Part shown: in pieces, positions 24,131 through 35,375 of the stretch | Numbering within the stretch: position 1 is the first letter of the stretch | Layout: each line of letters begins with the position of its first letter | Origin: Dromaius novaehollandiae | Taxonomy: Eukaryota > Chordata > Aves > Casuariiformes > Dromaiidae | Assembly: GCF_036370855.1 (NCBI RefSeq) | Contig: NC_088099.1 | Coordinates: 146,523,017-146,587,016 of the forward strand | Length of the DNA stretch: 64,000 nucleotides | Direction of reading: 5' to 3' | Made by a program: the position numbers and the translations under genes | Notes under the pieces: generated by a model | Database searches by the model: none | Told to the model about the DNA's origin: nothing | What the model saw: the letters and a program-made list of their open reading frames with translations, nothing else

Positions 24131-26981
24131 TGCTAGCACTGTAAAACTTCAAATCTTGCGACAAAAATAACGAGCGTGCTCTGATAAAAGCCCCGTTGCT
24201 GTGGTTTGCTCAGCATAGGTCCCAAGTGACATTCGGCAGTGACCCACAGTGAACCCGGTGGGCTGGATGTGGTATGGCAGAGAGGAGCCAGGAGGCCAAA
24301 ATGCTGCTGCCTAAAGACCATCCTGTACCTGGGAACCTGCTATGGATCTGTGGTGGCATCACCTGGTCCTCAGTGTCCTCCTAGTGCTGCTGTTGCTCCT
24401 GCTGGGGAGGGGTGGAAGGAGCTGAAGAGATGACTGAAACGGCGAAACTCCCTTGGCAAAACCCACAGCCACAGTCGCCGTCTCCTTCAATTGAGTCTCG
24501 TCCATGGACCTCAGGATTTGCCCAGCGCTTTGCCTTTTTATTACAGCTGGCCTGGAGCAGGCAGGGCTGTGCTAGCCCCCACAGCCGCCGGAGGTCCCAC
24601 CCAGGGGCTTCAGAGCCAAATTCGGGTACATGCAATGCGATGCAGTGCTGCCTACAGCCACGCTGCACGTCACGCTGAGAAAATGAAAAAGCGGCATTGT
24701 GTCCTGGCCGGCAGCATTGAATGGCTTTGAGGAAGAAGCTTCTGCAGCACGTTAAGCACGAGGAAGGGCTGCTTGCCCGCGGGGAGGCCCCGTCCCGCGC
24801 TCAGCTCCCGCCGGGAGGTTTTGGTCCGCAGGCGGCAGGAGAGGCGGCAGCCAGGCGCACGCGGCAGGAGCTCTGCGAGTGGCAATGCGGCTTCGATACC
24901 AACAGCTTTCACAGGCAACGCGGGGGGGGGTTGGTACCCCTGGCTTCATCCCTCCAGAAGTCAGCTAACTTTAATTAGTTGTCTAGGCTTCTCTGTGAAC
25001 AGTGGAGAGAAACGGGCGCTTCCAGGAGATTTCACCCCATCCCAGAGCAGGTGCTGAGACGGATGCCCCCCGCGGCCTGTTCCTCTCAGCCACCCTTTTC
25101 CCTTTGCCACAGATGGAGCTACTCCCCTGGTTGGCAACAGTCATCTAAACAGCTAAAATTAGATGTCACGGATCTCTAGGTCTTAGTTTGCTGGGATGAA
25201 AACATAACTTTGAAGTCATTTCTCTATTATCGTAGGCAATGACCAGACTCCAGAAGTACTTTGTTTGCTCATCATTGTTATTTTTGCCCAACACACAGTA
25301 GTGCCCTGTACTCCATTTAATGAATTACTATTAAGATCACTTGAAACTGTTTTTGGGTACAAACCAGCTAGCTGTAGGATGCTGAAGGAAGCAGAAGGGG
25401 CAGAATTTGAGATCCTCCCTCGCTGAAGTTCCCCCACGTATTTCCAAACCCCGGCAATCACAACACAACAAATCAGCCTTTAAGAGTCATCTCAGACTGA
25501 ACTGTTAATGAAGGCAATACAAGGATACTATGTGTTCCTGGCAACGGCTCCGCTTTTACTAACTCTATTTCTAGATGCTAGACTTGGGCTCGATTCAAAG
25601 CCCAGCAGCGGGAAGACTTGACGTCAGTGGCTTTTGGACAGACCCATGGATATTTCTCCGTGGCAAACGCAGTGGTGTGTGCAGACACCCAGGGTAGCTC
25701 TGAGCGAGCTCCTGCCAGGGCTGGAGCTCAGCACGGCGGCATCAGCGAGACACACTATCTGGGCTCATTAGCCTTGCCAAGAAGCTCAGTCAAGGCAGCG
25801 CTGCCCCCTCAACCTGAGATAGCCCCAGCATCTCCGTGAGTTGCTCCTTGGTGCCAGGGGAAGGCAATTTCAGCTGGGTCTGTGCTGGAAGGGGCAGAGG
25901 GCCAAGTGTGTGCTGCTCCCCGTTGCCTCGGCTGCCTGTCCTCTGCTTTGCCCAGGGCTGTCGCCAGACCCTCTCCCCACCTGCTCGCTTATTTTTCTCC
26001 TGGCTGCTGCTGACCCTCTTCTCCTCTGCAGAACTATCAACCCAAGAGCTCCCTGAAGAACTTTTCATTAATATAATTTATTAGTTAAATCATGCCTCTG
26101 ACCTATTTCCCGCTCAACTAGCACGTCTCCCCGTCCACTCAGGGTAATTGGTACAGCACCTGAACTCCGCTGCCTGTGTTTAAATGGCCTGACATATATC
26201 ATTGAGTCACAGGATATTAAGAGAAAGGTGAGAGGATTATTGGCACGCTGCCACCGGGATCGGATTGGATTTCTTGTCCAACTGCTGAAACACGCAGTTG
26301 TGTAAAGCGGGTTCATGCCGGCTGGGTTTAGTCCTCGCTCAGAGCTCCCTTGGCAGCTTGCTTGAAAGCAATGGGGCTCTTCCCTAGGGACCACGGGCTG
26401 CGTCCCGCGAAGCCTCGGCCGCGTGAGGGAGCCCGCCTTGCTCACCTTGTCCCGTTTGCTAGGGACCCCTTTGCGTGAGGCTTTGCAGGATGAGGCCCGA
26501 GCTGTCGAGCTGCCCGGGAGGGCTGGACCTACCCCCTCCGTTTGGGAGGCCCGTTAACCCTCTTTCGCTGTCTGGCTGTGCCGGCCCATCGTAAGAGCCC
26601 ATGTGGTCAGCCTGGTCTCGCTTGCCAGCCTGCGCGTGGCTTGGGTCTCCCCACCAGCTGTAATGTCTTGTTTTGTATCGTAGTTCTCTCCCCATCAATT
26701 CTCCTGCTGCTGAATTTAAGGAAAGATGAAATTCGGGGTTACAGGTTTTCACCTGCAAATTTTGTTGCACAGCATTTCCACTCTTAAATTATAAAACATC
26801 GAAGAGCACAAAACACAGCCACTGTCTTTGCCAAGAGACATCCCTTCTACCTTTTTCCTGTTTTACCCAGGGAAAAAAGCCTGCGACGTCAGCAGCGTTC
26901 CCCATGACTGTTGCAATTGGCTCCCACCTTTTTTGGACTCCTCCTTCTCTCCTCTCATGCTCCTGTGCCTCCCCTCATAGT

Positions 26982-26997
26982 GGGGGGGGGGGGGGGG
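26982..26997. repeat. 16-G homopolymer run
   Basis: Sixteen consecutive G. It directly abuts the first X-box-like motif. The run is prone to sequencing-length error and to G-quadruplex formation. Confidence 0.95.
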
Positions 26998-27026
26998 TAA
27001 CCATGGGAACCAGAAACCATGGCAAC
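26997..27026. promoter_or_regulatory. tandem RFX X-box-like motifs
   Basis: GTAACCATGGGAAC (26997-27010) and GAAACCATGGCAAC (27013-27026) are spaced 16 bases apart. Each fits the X-box pattern GTNRCC-N2-RGYAAC with one mismatch, in opposite half-sites. RFX factors bind such sites in promoters of ciliary and other genes. About 100 bp to the right lies a CpG-rich block. No gene start could be recognised on either side. Confidence 0.5.
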
Positions 27027-27119
27027 CAAAAGTAGTCGAATTTGTCTGAGGAAAGAAACCTAAGCATGCAAAATCCCTTTAATGTTTATACCAGGCTAGT
27101 TGGTCCAAATCTTCTTTTC

Positions 27120-27560
27120 CCTCTTCTGCGGAGAAAGGATGTTACGAGCCCAGCTCCTTTCCCAAGGGCAGCGCTGGGGCTGTGGGTGCCGCTCGTGGCC
27201 ACCCAGCCAAAGCCCTGGGCCCGCGGCCGCCCTACACGGGACGCCCGGGAAGACACCTCCCCGCACTCCCGGAGAGCGGCGGGGGCCTGTTTCCGTCCGC
27301 GGGGCGATCCCTTCCCTGCTCCCCGGGAGCAAGTGGAGCAAGCCGGTGGGCTGGGATGGCTCCGCCGGGAAGCACTTTGGGAAAAGTTCTCCGCATTTAC
27401 TAACCGGAGGGCTCAGACGCACGCGCCTGCCGCACGAGACAACCTGGAGCGGAGCTGTGCCCTTACGGCGGCACCCCGGGCGCCCGGCCTCGACGGCCCT
27501 CCTTCAGTCTGCTACGGCCCTGCAGCAGCGTGCGCAGGCTTGAGCTCGTACGGACTGGGA
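27120..27560. promoter_or_regulatory. orphan CpG island
   Basis: CpG-rich DNA with CCCGCGGCCGCC, CCCGGAGAGCGGCGG and similar blocks, next to the tandem X-box-like motifs. Open frames (for example 27042-27653 plus) show no known domain and are probably composition effects. It could be a promoter of an unrecognised transcript or lncRNA. Confidence 0.45.
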
Positions 27561-27599
27561 TGCCCCATCACAGGATTGAGGACTAATAAGACCAGGAGA

Positions 27600-30500
27600 C
27601 AGCATACAAATTGTCGTTGCTGTTTACTAGAAACTACTGAACATGTTGACTAAACCAGAACTCCTGCCGGCCCCTCGGGTGCCCTCTCTGAAGATGCTGG
27701 GCCAGATTTAACAGTGGTGTTGCTGGTTTTTGCTGGCAGCAAGCCTCGGGGCTCGTGTTTCTCGTCCCCAGGACCCACCGCCATCTGAAGAGCTGTGTTG
27801 CTCCATGGTGCGTCCAGAGGCTGTCGCGGTGCATCGGGACCCATCTTCTGCCCTGTCTCGCGTAGCTGGGGCAGGAGGGGACGCGATGGCTTCCACGTCT
27901 CTGCCCAGCCTTGACGCTCTCCTCTTCCCCTGGACAGTGAGCGAGGGGAAGGCGCCTCTTGATCCCCTCCAGCGGGATCTCGGGGTGATGACGGGGCTGT
28001 GCCAGGGCTGCGCTGCCCCTGCCCTGCGGCTGGCCCAGCCAGACCAGGGTGCTCGTACGGCCCCGGCCCCCACCCACAGCCCTCGAAACCCTGCTGGTGG
28101 TGGCCTTATCCCAAGGGTTTGGTGGGGTTACAGGGCTTTTTTGTAACCGCTGCAAAAGCTTCAGACAGCATTGCCCAGTGCTGCTCGAAGGCCAGCTCAG
28201 CGAAGAAACAGCTGGTGGGTTTTTGCTGCTCTAAAGGAGGGTGAAAGATGAACTGTTTGACTTCTAGCCTGTTTCCAAAATAGAACGATAACTATAAGTT
28301 GCCTTCTTTAGGCGAAGAATGATGATAGTGGTAATAAATTGTACACATTTATTTTTGAGTTTGCAGATGGATGAATGTCAAGTGATGGTTGGGAAAAAAA
28401 ACAAACAAACCCTGGCAAGCAGCTATTTTTATAGGATAGTTTTGTGTTGAAATTTCTATAAGTTGGCAATGGAGTCGTCATGAGACCTTTTATCCAGATA
28501 AGACCATGCCAAAATCTTCAGGAAACATCTTGTGCATTTAATTTTTTATTTACAAAAATAGGGAGAGGGAGAGAGAATGAAGGCTCAGGGGAATATTTGC
28601 AGACTTACAGCGTCTGCTCTGCAAGATACCAAATACTTTTTACTCTGCAGATGTAAATGGGACTTTTTCCAAACCTGCCACTTGCTAAGTTCAAATCTGG
28701 TGTGGCTCCAAGTTAGACCTTCCACCGGATTTGTCTGTGGGCTGGTGGGGAGATGTCACCAGGCAGAGTAAGCAAAGTTCATGAACCTTAAGTGCAAGTC
28801 TGGGATATCGCACCTTTAAGGTCAATGAGCCTGTTGAGAGCAGACTGGCTCTCCAGTCTCTGCAAGCACAGTCATTTTGAAGAGAAGAAGTCAAAACTTG
28901 ACCAGACATGTTGCTCCTGCCTCTGGCCTCTCTCTCTGCTCCCAGACAAGGTCTATTCATGAGAAGCGCTGAGCCAAGCAGATGTCTTCAGCCTCCACGA
29001 CTGCAGTTCCTCGCTCAGTCCTCTGGGAAGTGACTTCTTTATCAATGTTTGCTGTTTGTGTTTAACAGATGGGAAATGTCTGGACTTTCTTAGATTTCAT
29101 GCTACATCATGAAAGTGTTGCTGTGTGCAGGTATGCATGCGTCCATCCCTAATTTCAGCCTGCAGAGGCGCTATGAAGAAAACTTTTTAGGTTTAAATAG
29201 CCCTCAATGGTGGCTCATAAAGACAAAAGTATTCTATGTTTAAAAAAGCTCTAGAACACTTGAAACTGTCCCAGATAATTTCTGGCTGATAAGAAATGTC
29301 AAAATTCTGCTTATTGTAGGTGTTCTGCTGACAGTCTGCCTGCAGGGGAGGAAAGGGTTAACCACTCTGCGAGAGCGGAAATCTAAGAAGGGAGCTTTAT
29401 AACTGGCTCTGTGATTGGAACATTAGATAGTAATATCTCAAAATTAAACTATTTAAGCAGCTCCAGTTTCGAGGTTAAATTGTCTTTAGTATGTTTCTTC
29501 AGTTGAGGTTTGTAACCAAAGCGACAGCTGCTTCCCAAAGATCCTTTCTTAAAGTTTGTAAGGATTTTTGTGTTACTGGAATTTAACAAATTGAATCATT
29601 TAATTCTGATCCAATACTGAGACCATCTTGGTGCATTTGTCTGATTTTGATTTGATTGTTGTGTTGTTTTCTTTGTAATGTTAATAATTTAGCCTCAGCA
29701 GTATCTTTTCCTTGATTTTACTCTCCTTGTTTAAACTGAGTTTCTTTTAGCAAATAGGTGCCAGAAGGGGATCAGAAGTGGATGAGAGCTGGCCATCTGA
29801 AAGTTTGACCAGCTCTTCCAAAATTGTCCTCAATTTTTTCTCTAAAGATTCATAGCAAATTCCACAATTTTTACACACATGTGCAGTTGCAAGTAGCTCG
29901 CTGGTGTTCCTGGTGGAATGTGTTGCATGTTTGAGCACTGAGGAAATTTTCAACGCAGTCTGCTAGCAGTGCCCAAGTCTTCTCAGTACATTGGAGGTTG
30001 TTTGCAGAGGTCACATCTGGGCCTGAGCAACGGGCTAGTCTCCATTCAAGAGTTTTCAAAGGACCCCACATGCTCACTCAAGAGCATGTGCCTTATTTAC
30101 ATTCAAGGCATGGCTGCACCACCAGGTTCAAATGAAAACCCTGAGGCATCAGCCACTAATTATCCCCTGTGCTCATTGCATACCCAAGGAGCCTGCTCTA
30201 GGCAGATGAAAGACATGCGCCAAGCACTTTGGAGAATGTGCGAGAGGGAGAAAGCACAACAGAGAGAACAAAAGTTTAGGCAGGGCAGGAAGAGGGAAAA
30301 TCATTATAGCCAGGCCCAGGATGGGGAGGGGTGAGGAGCCCTGAAGGAGGGCCAAACTGTCTGAAATGGTCAGCAGTGGCTGTCTGAAATGGTCAGCAAC
30401 CATTAACCATCACCAAAACCCTTTCCAGAGTGAAGGGACATAGAGATGGGTGAAGACGAAGGAGGAGGAGGAGGCAAAGAGCACTAGGAGATGCTCATGT

Positions 30501-33500
30501 GCTCCACTGAGGAGCCAGAGAGTGTGCTCTTGAGCTTGGTGCTTGGGAGTCTCACAGTACAGCTCCCCTCATATGTGATCCCCCGTGTGATGGGATGTGA
30601 CTAGGAAAAGTCATGTCACAGCTGTGTGTCTCTGAGATCTGGAAAATCGTAGAAGACATTGCTGGCCTTAGTCAAATTTCTGTTACATGCTGCCTAGAAG
30701 ATATATTTAATTCTATGGGAGAGAGAAATTCCTCCATGAGGACATACAGGCAGCCTGAAGACACACAAAAGTGTTATGAAGAGAACTGTTCTTTAGGGCT
30801 AGGTTTTGGCTTCCACGTACAGCTAGGGGCTTCTGGGCAGGAACTGTTTCTGCTGCTGAATGAACACGGGGTGTGCATCTAAAAGAAGAAAACCCAGCCT
30901 TTTGCTGCAATTTATATTGCTGAATTTCTCAGGTCACAGAGTGACTACACAATGTCAGCAATATGTGCCCCCCTGCACTGCAAATGGAGCTGTCAAGTCC
31001 TCATCCATCTGTGGTGGACAAGAAAAGTAAGTATTTTGCATGACATGCAGGTCTAGACAACAAGGTTCATATGCAAGACACTGGGATAGGACTCATTCTG
31101 TCTCATAGTTATCCCTTTCTTCATCACAAGAAGACTCCTTTGACAACCTGAATTCTGGCCTTCACAGTGGATCTTTAGATGAAGCTTCACAGCTCTAGTA
31201 GAACGACACCAAAAGACCATTTAATTTTGTTGGACTCATGTTTTAGGATAATGTGCATCCTCCTAAGTGTCTCCCCTTGTTTTCTTTAGGATATCTGAAC
31301 TTCTTCCTTTGAACCTCCATTTCCCTTACAATTACCTAGTTCTATTTTAAAGTGTATCTAATCATTCCTTAGGCTTGTGATCTGCTTGCAACTGGGGATA
31401 ATGTATTTACATACAACCAGCTGTAATATGTGTGACCATACATTAGCCTGTGCGTGTAATCGTTGGCTTGGTGCCTCTGCCTGTAGGAAAAGCCACATGG
31501 ACAAGACATGGGTGTTTCCCATGCAGAGGGCTCAGTTGCATGTTTTTGAGGAGGAGGCATTCATCATCCTGATGAGAATTCCTGGAGGTTTTGTGCTGGA
31601 GTTGGAATGCATGAGAAATGATAATACATTGCTTAGTCCTTTGAGCCAGCCACAGACGCACCCTTGCCACACCACCAACTGGCCTATTCGCTCTCCCACT
31701 TGTTTGTTCCCTCACTTACCTAACTGACTCATCCCAAACCCAGCTGATATCCAAGATAGGCAGACTGCACGTCACAGCCCCATTGCCAACCTGCAATGCA
31801 CCTTCTGCAGGCCTAACTCTTGCACCGGGAGTAGCAACACAGCAATGAACTTTTCTTTGCCAAATCAGAAGATGAAAGAGCTGAAAGCATCAGGTGTGTA
31901 AGCAGGAGAGGGGATCCTGGAAAGGAAAGATGAGTTATGAGAGCTCCTGGGAGAGGAAGATATTTTTAAAAAAGAGGTGTTCCCCTTACTTGCACTTCCT
32001 CTAAAAAATATGTCACATTGGCACCAGTCTCACATTTCACTTATGGGGATGTGCTCACCATGAATAAAATAGCAGCCTCTGTAGCAGCAAGGACATACTA
32101 TGTGGTACAGTGTTTCAGACAGGTTATGATAGGATTCCATTAATGCTTTTTTTGTTTTGTTATGTTTTAATGCCAGGGAGGTTAACATTTGTTAATAAAC
32201 ATTTGTTGATTGTGCCTGATTAGAGCAAAATGACCAGTATGGTGTCCACTGGCATCCCAGTCCTGGAGATCTGTGAACATCTTCATTTCAGCCAGTTCCT
32301 GTTCCTCACTGCTTCTGAGTTCACCCATTTGGACCCAAAGAAGCCACCTAAGCTCCCTTAAAATAATTATTTTTTAACTCACGAGCTTTGATCTTGGTGC
32401 AGCTATAGTGCGTACAAAGATAAAAAGGAAAAAAGGAATCAGGGAAGGATGCAGAGCACTTCCATCATCTCCCTGGGACTGTGTAGTCCTGGCCGTAGCC
32501 ACCTTCAGAAAACCAAATCATTTCCCTCCTCCTTTGAATTTGCAAAGGCAAAGCAAGAGAGGCACAACGAGCTGCTGATTGAGAGTAACCTGCTAGCTTG
32601 CAGGGGAGCAGTTTTTAGCTCCCTGCCTTGCACTGTTCCAAGTGCATGCTGCAGGAGCCGAATGGGGTCCTGACCAGGTACAGGAACTAAGGGCAACACA
32701 GGAGATGGCATGGGCTTGGGTGGGATTTGACAGCAGAGAGAGGTGGGGATGGGGCCGATCCAGTATTGGTGGGGATGAGGGAGGACCTGAAGCAGCTGAA
32801 ATATGCCTTATAGAGTGCATGCACCAGTGTAGAAATGTCCTAGGAGAGATGAGTAGTAGGAGAGTAGAAGCTGTGGAGCTGGGATCCTGCACTGGGAAAT
32901 TGGGATGTGCAGTAGGAAGGTGGAAGTAGGAGATTGAGATCTCAGCAAGGGGGTGGAAGGCAAAGACTTAGTAAAGGAGGGTGAGGTGGACAGGGTGGGG
33001 TGCACCTCCTCCACACACACACACGGGCTGGCACAGACTGCAAGCTGCTGCTGCCTCCAGAGATACGCAAAACTGCTGGGAACCCCTGCCGTTGTTCAAG
33101 AGCACCCTGGCCAAATTCTCCAGCAGTGCTCTCCCACCTCAACCGAGGACTCCTGGTGCAACTCACCTGGGTTAGCGTCATGCACAACCGCCAAGGCTCC
33201 TTTCTCTCCAAAGGTCACTTCTGCCTTCAAACAGGCATGAGGAGCGAATCTGTGCTCCCCAGGAGACTGGCTCTGCTGTCTCCACAGACTGGGGCTGTGG
33301 AGGTGCTTCATCCCTAAACGGAGGGGGATTACGGCTCTGTCCTGGAGGTGCAAGTTATATATATGCTACCTGTTAAATGTCCAGGTTAATCTTGCTGCTT
33401 GTTTTAAATTTGGCAGCTCCCGGTTTTAATTCTTGGTGCAGTGGTCCCACCTGCTTTTGCGAAGTCCCAGTGACCCGTCCGAGAAAACCAGCCGGTGACA

Positions 33501-35140
33501 TCTAAAATGGCATCCCAGTGTCCCTGAGGGGCTTTGCTGGTGCTCGAGGTTTTCATCTGGCAGCGCTTGCTCTCAGGAGCAGGAGGGTGGCTTACCTCCT
33601 CTAACAAGCAGCCCCCAGCATTTTGCACTGGGCACAGTCTGGCCATCAGTCTGTTCCTTCTAGTGTTTGCTTTTCTTGCCCAGGGGCAATTGCCCACAGG
33701 TCTCCTTTCATGGTTGAATTTTGACAAGGAAACCCAAAGCAGCGTTGCTTTGAGGCAGCCTCCCTTCCGACCGCTCCGGCTGTCGCCGTGCCAGGCTGAG
33801 GAGCATATGAAAGGTCCAGCCCGCGGGAGCGTGCCCAGCTCCTATGGAGCATTCGGAAACTGAATTCACTGCAAGCTCACAGACTCCTGGAGAAAGATAC
33901 CCGCTTGAATTTTTGCCCCCAGCTGCTGCTTTTACGGGCAGTGAAATTCATCTGAGTCGAATCAGCTACAGGAGGAAAGCTGGAAGACTTCTGCTTTTCC
34001 TGCTTCCCAGATCACAAACCTAGATTTGTTCCTTGTCACAGGCTTTGCCTCCTCTGGCAGAAGCAGGTGCTGGCTGGGCACAGGTGAGATTTCAGCTTCA
34101 CCTGCTGCTAAGGCACACGAGCTCTGCTCAACGTTTTGCGGCTTCTAAAACCTAAGGGAAATCTCTGGTTGTTCAATGTCATTCCTGCGGCGGTCAGTGG
34201 AGGGGCTGGTCAGAGCCCCCTGATTTTTAGACGTGTGGCCCTAGATCCTTGAATTTACCACCCTGGATTTGCTAACTGGCCAGATATTTTAAACTTTCCA
34301 AACATATTAGAAAGACCTCAATTTTCCACTCTCTCTGTGGCTGAAGGGACGTGGGAACACCCCTGGATAAACATTCAGGGACAATGTGATTTTTATTATT
34401 TATTTAAATAGGCAACTATATCTTGTAGATCATTTGCTTTGCTGTGTTGCAAATGTTGCAGTTTATATTGTGTGGTGTGTGTTGTGGATATGTGTTGCAT
34501 AGAGTCTGGGATAGGCCCTTACTTGTCATAGATAGCGAGATATAATCACACTGGACCAGATTTGCTTCTCCTATCAGCAGTCACAATTCCTCAGTAGGGC
34601 TGGATTTGTTTGTGAAAGCAATAAATTTGCACATAATTTCCAATTATGGGGATATTTGACCTAGAGCCAGACAAGAGGGAGTTGTCAGCACGATTGCTAA
34701 ACTTTGCCTACAGTGAAGCTGAAAGAGGGGCACTTAGATGGCTATAGCCCACCCTATTCCTCCTCACCTGCTCAGCTGTATTCCTAAGTTAACCACCTGC
34801 ATCCAAACTGGATCCATACAGTCTAGTGTGAAGGAACATGCAAAAGTCCAAATCCAGACTCAAATTCGTTTGCAAACGACAAGATCTTTTTAGAAAAATG
34901 CCAAGCGAAACCCGTCTTCAAGGAACGTCTCCACTTGGACATTCGAAATCCTGGTGCAGACCGAACCCGGCCGTGGGGCTTTGAGCAGCACTGCAACATT
35001 TCCAGAAGAAGCGTGACAAAATTTCCTTCAGCGAGCAAAGCCGCGAGGTGCCAAAGGATGCTGTGACCTGCGGTCTGTGTGCCCCAGTCGTGGTGTGAAC
35101 CCCTGCTTAGCAGGATGAATTGGGCCCTCAGTGAGTACAG
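27600..35140. other. intergenic; no gene seen
   Basis: GC-rich at 27730-28130, then mostly AT-rich to 29700. From about 29740 to 33350 the base composition is even, with many short open frames on both strands and no recognisable protein. A 23-bp duplication lies at 30358-30398. Confidence 0.5.
30358..30398. repeat. two-copy 23-bp tandem duplication
   Basis: TGTCTGAAATGGTCAGCA is identical at 30358-30375 and 30381-30398. Confidence 0.9.
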
Positions 35141-35149
35141 AAATACTCT

Positions 35150-35375
35150 GGAAATAAAACTTTATATTTACATAGCACATTTCATCCCAAAGGACCCTAA
35201 ATCACACTGCACAAACTTTACATAAACAACAGAACTGAAATGCAGCCAGGTCTGGAATGGAGGGTGGCAGCCAGCTGGCATGTGGTAGTAGGACAAAAAT
35301 AGGAGAAGGGACTATTTTTGGCCAAGGACATCAGGGCAAACCCCTCTATTGCGAAAGTGCCTTCAAACCTTTAAA
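35150..35375 (+). repeat. deeply ancient amniote interspersed repeat remnant
   Basis: Ordered blocks match a repeat family that I recall from turtle and other sauropsid genomes: TAGCACATTTCATCCCAAAG, GAAATGCAGCCAGGTCTGGA, TTTTTGGCCAAGGACATCAG, GGGCAAACCCCTCTATTGCG and AAAGTGC. About 220 bp are retained in the expected order. The family name cannot be given without a repeat library. Confidence 0.6.

Larger units (their letters stand above)
19936..27100. other. intergenic; no gene seen
   Basis: AT-rich blocks that look like conserved noncoding sequence (20870-21000, 21200-21380, 22140-22310, 23930-24130) alternate with GC-rich stretches (22680-22960, 23570-23860, 24560-24950). No exon can be supported. 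Confidence 0.5.

Noticed and set aside
27042-27653. 203-aa plus-strand open frame at the orphan CpG island
   Set aside because: No domain or biased composition typical of a protein, and it competes with other frames in the same GC-rich stretch. The promoter-like signals are reported instead.
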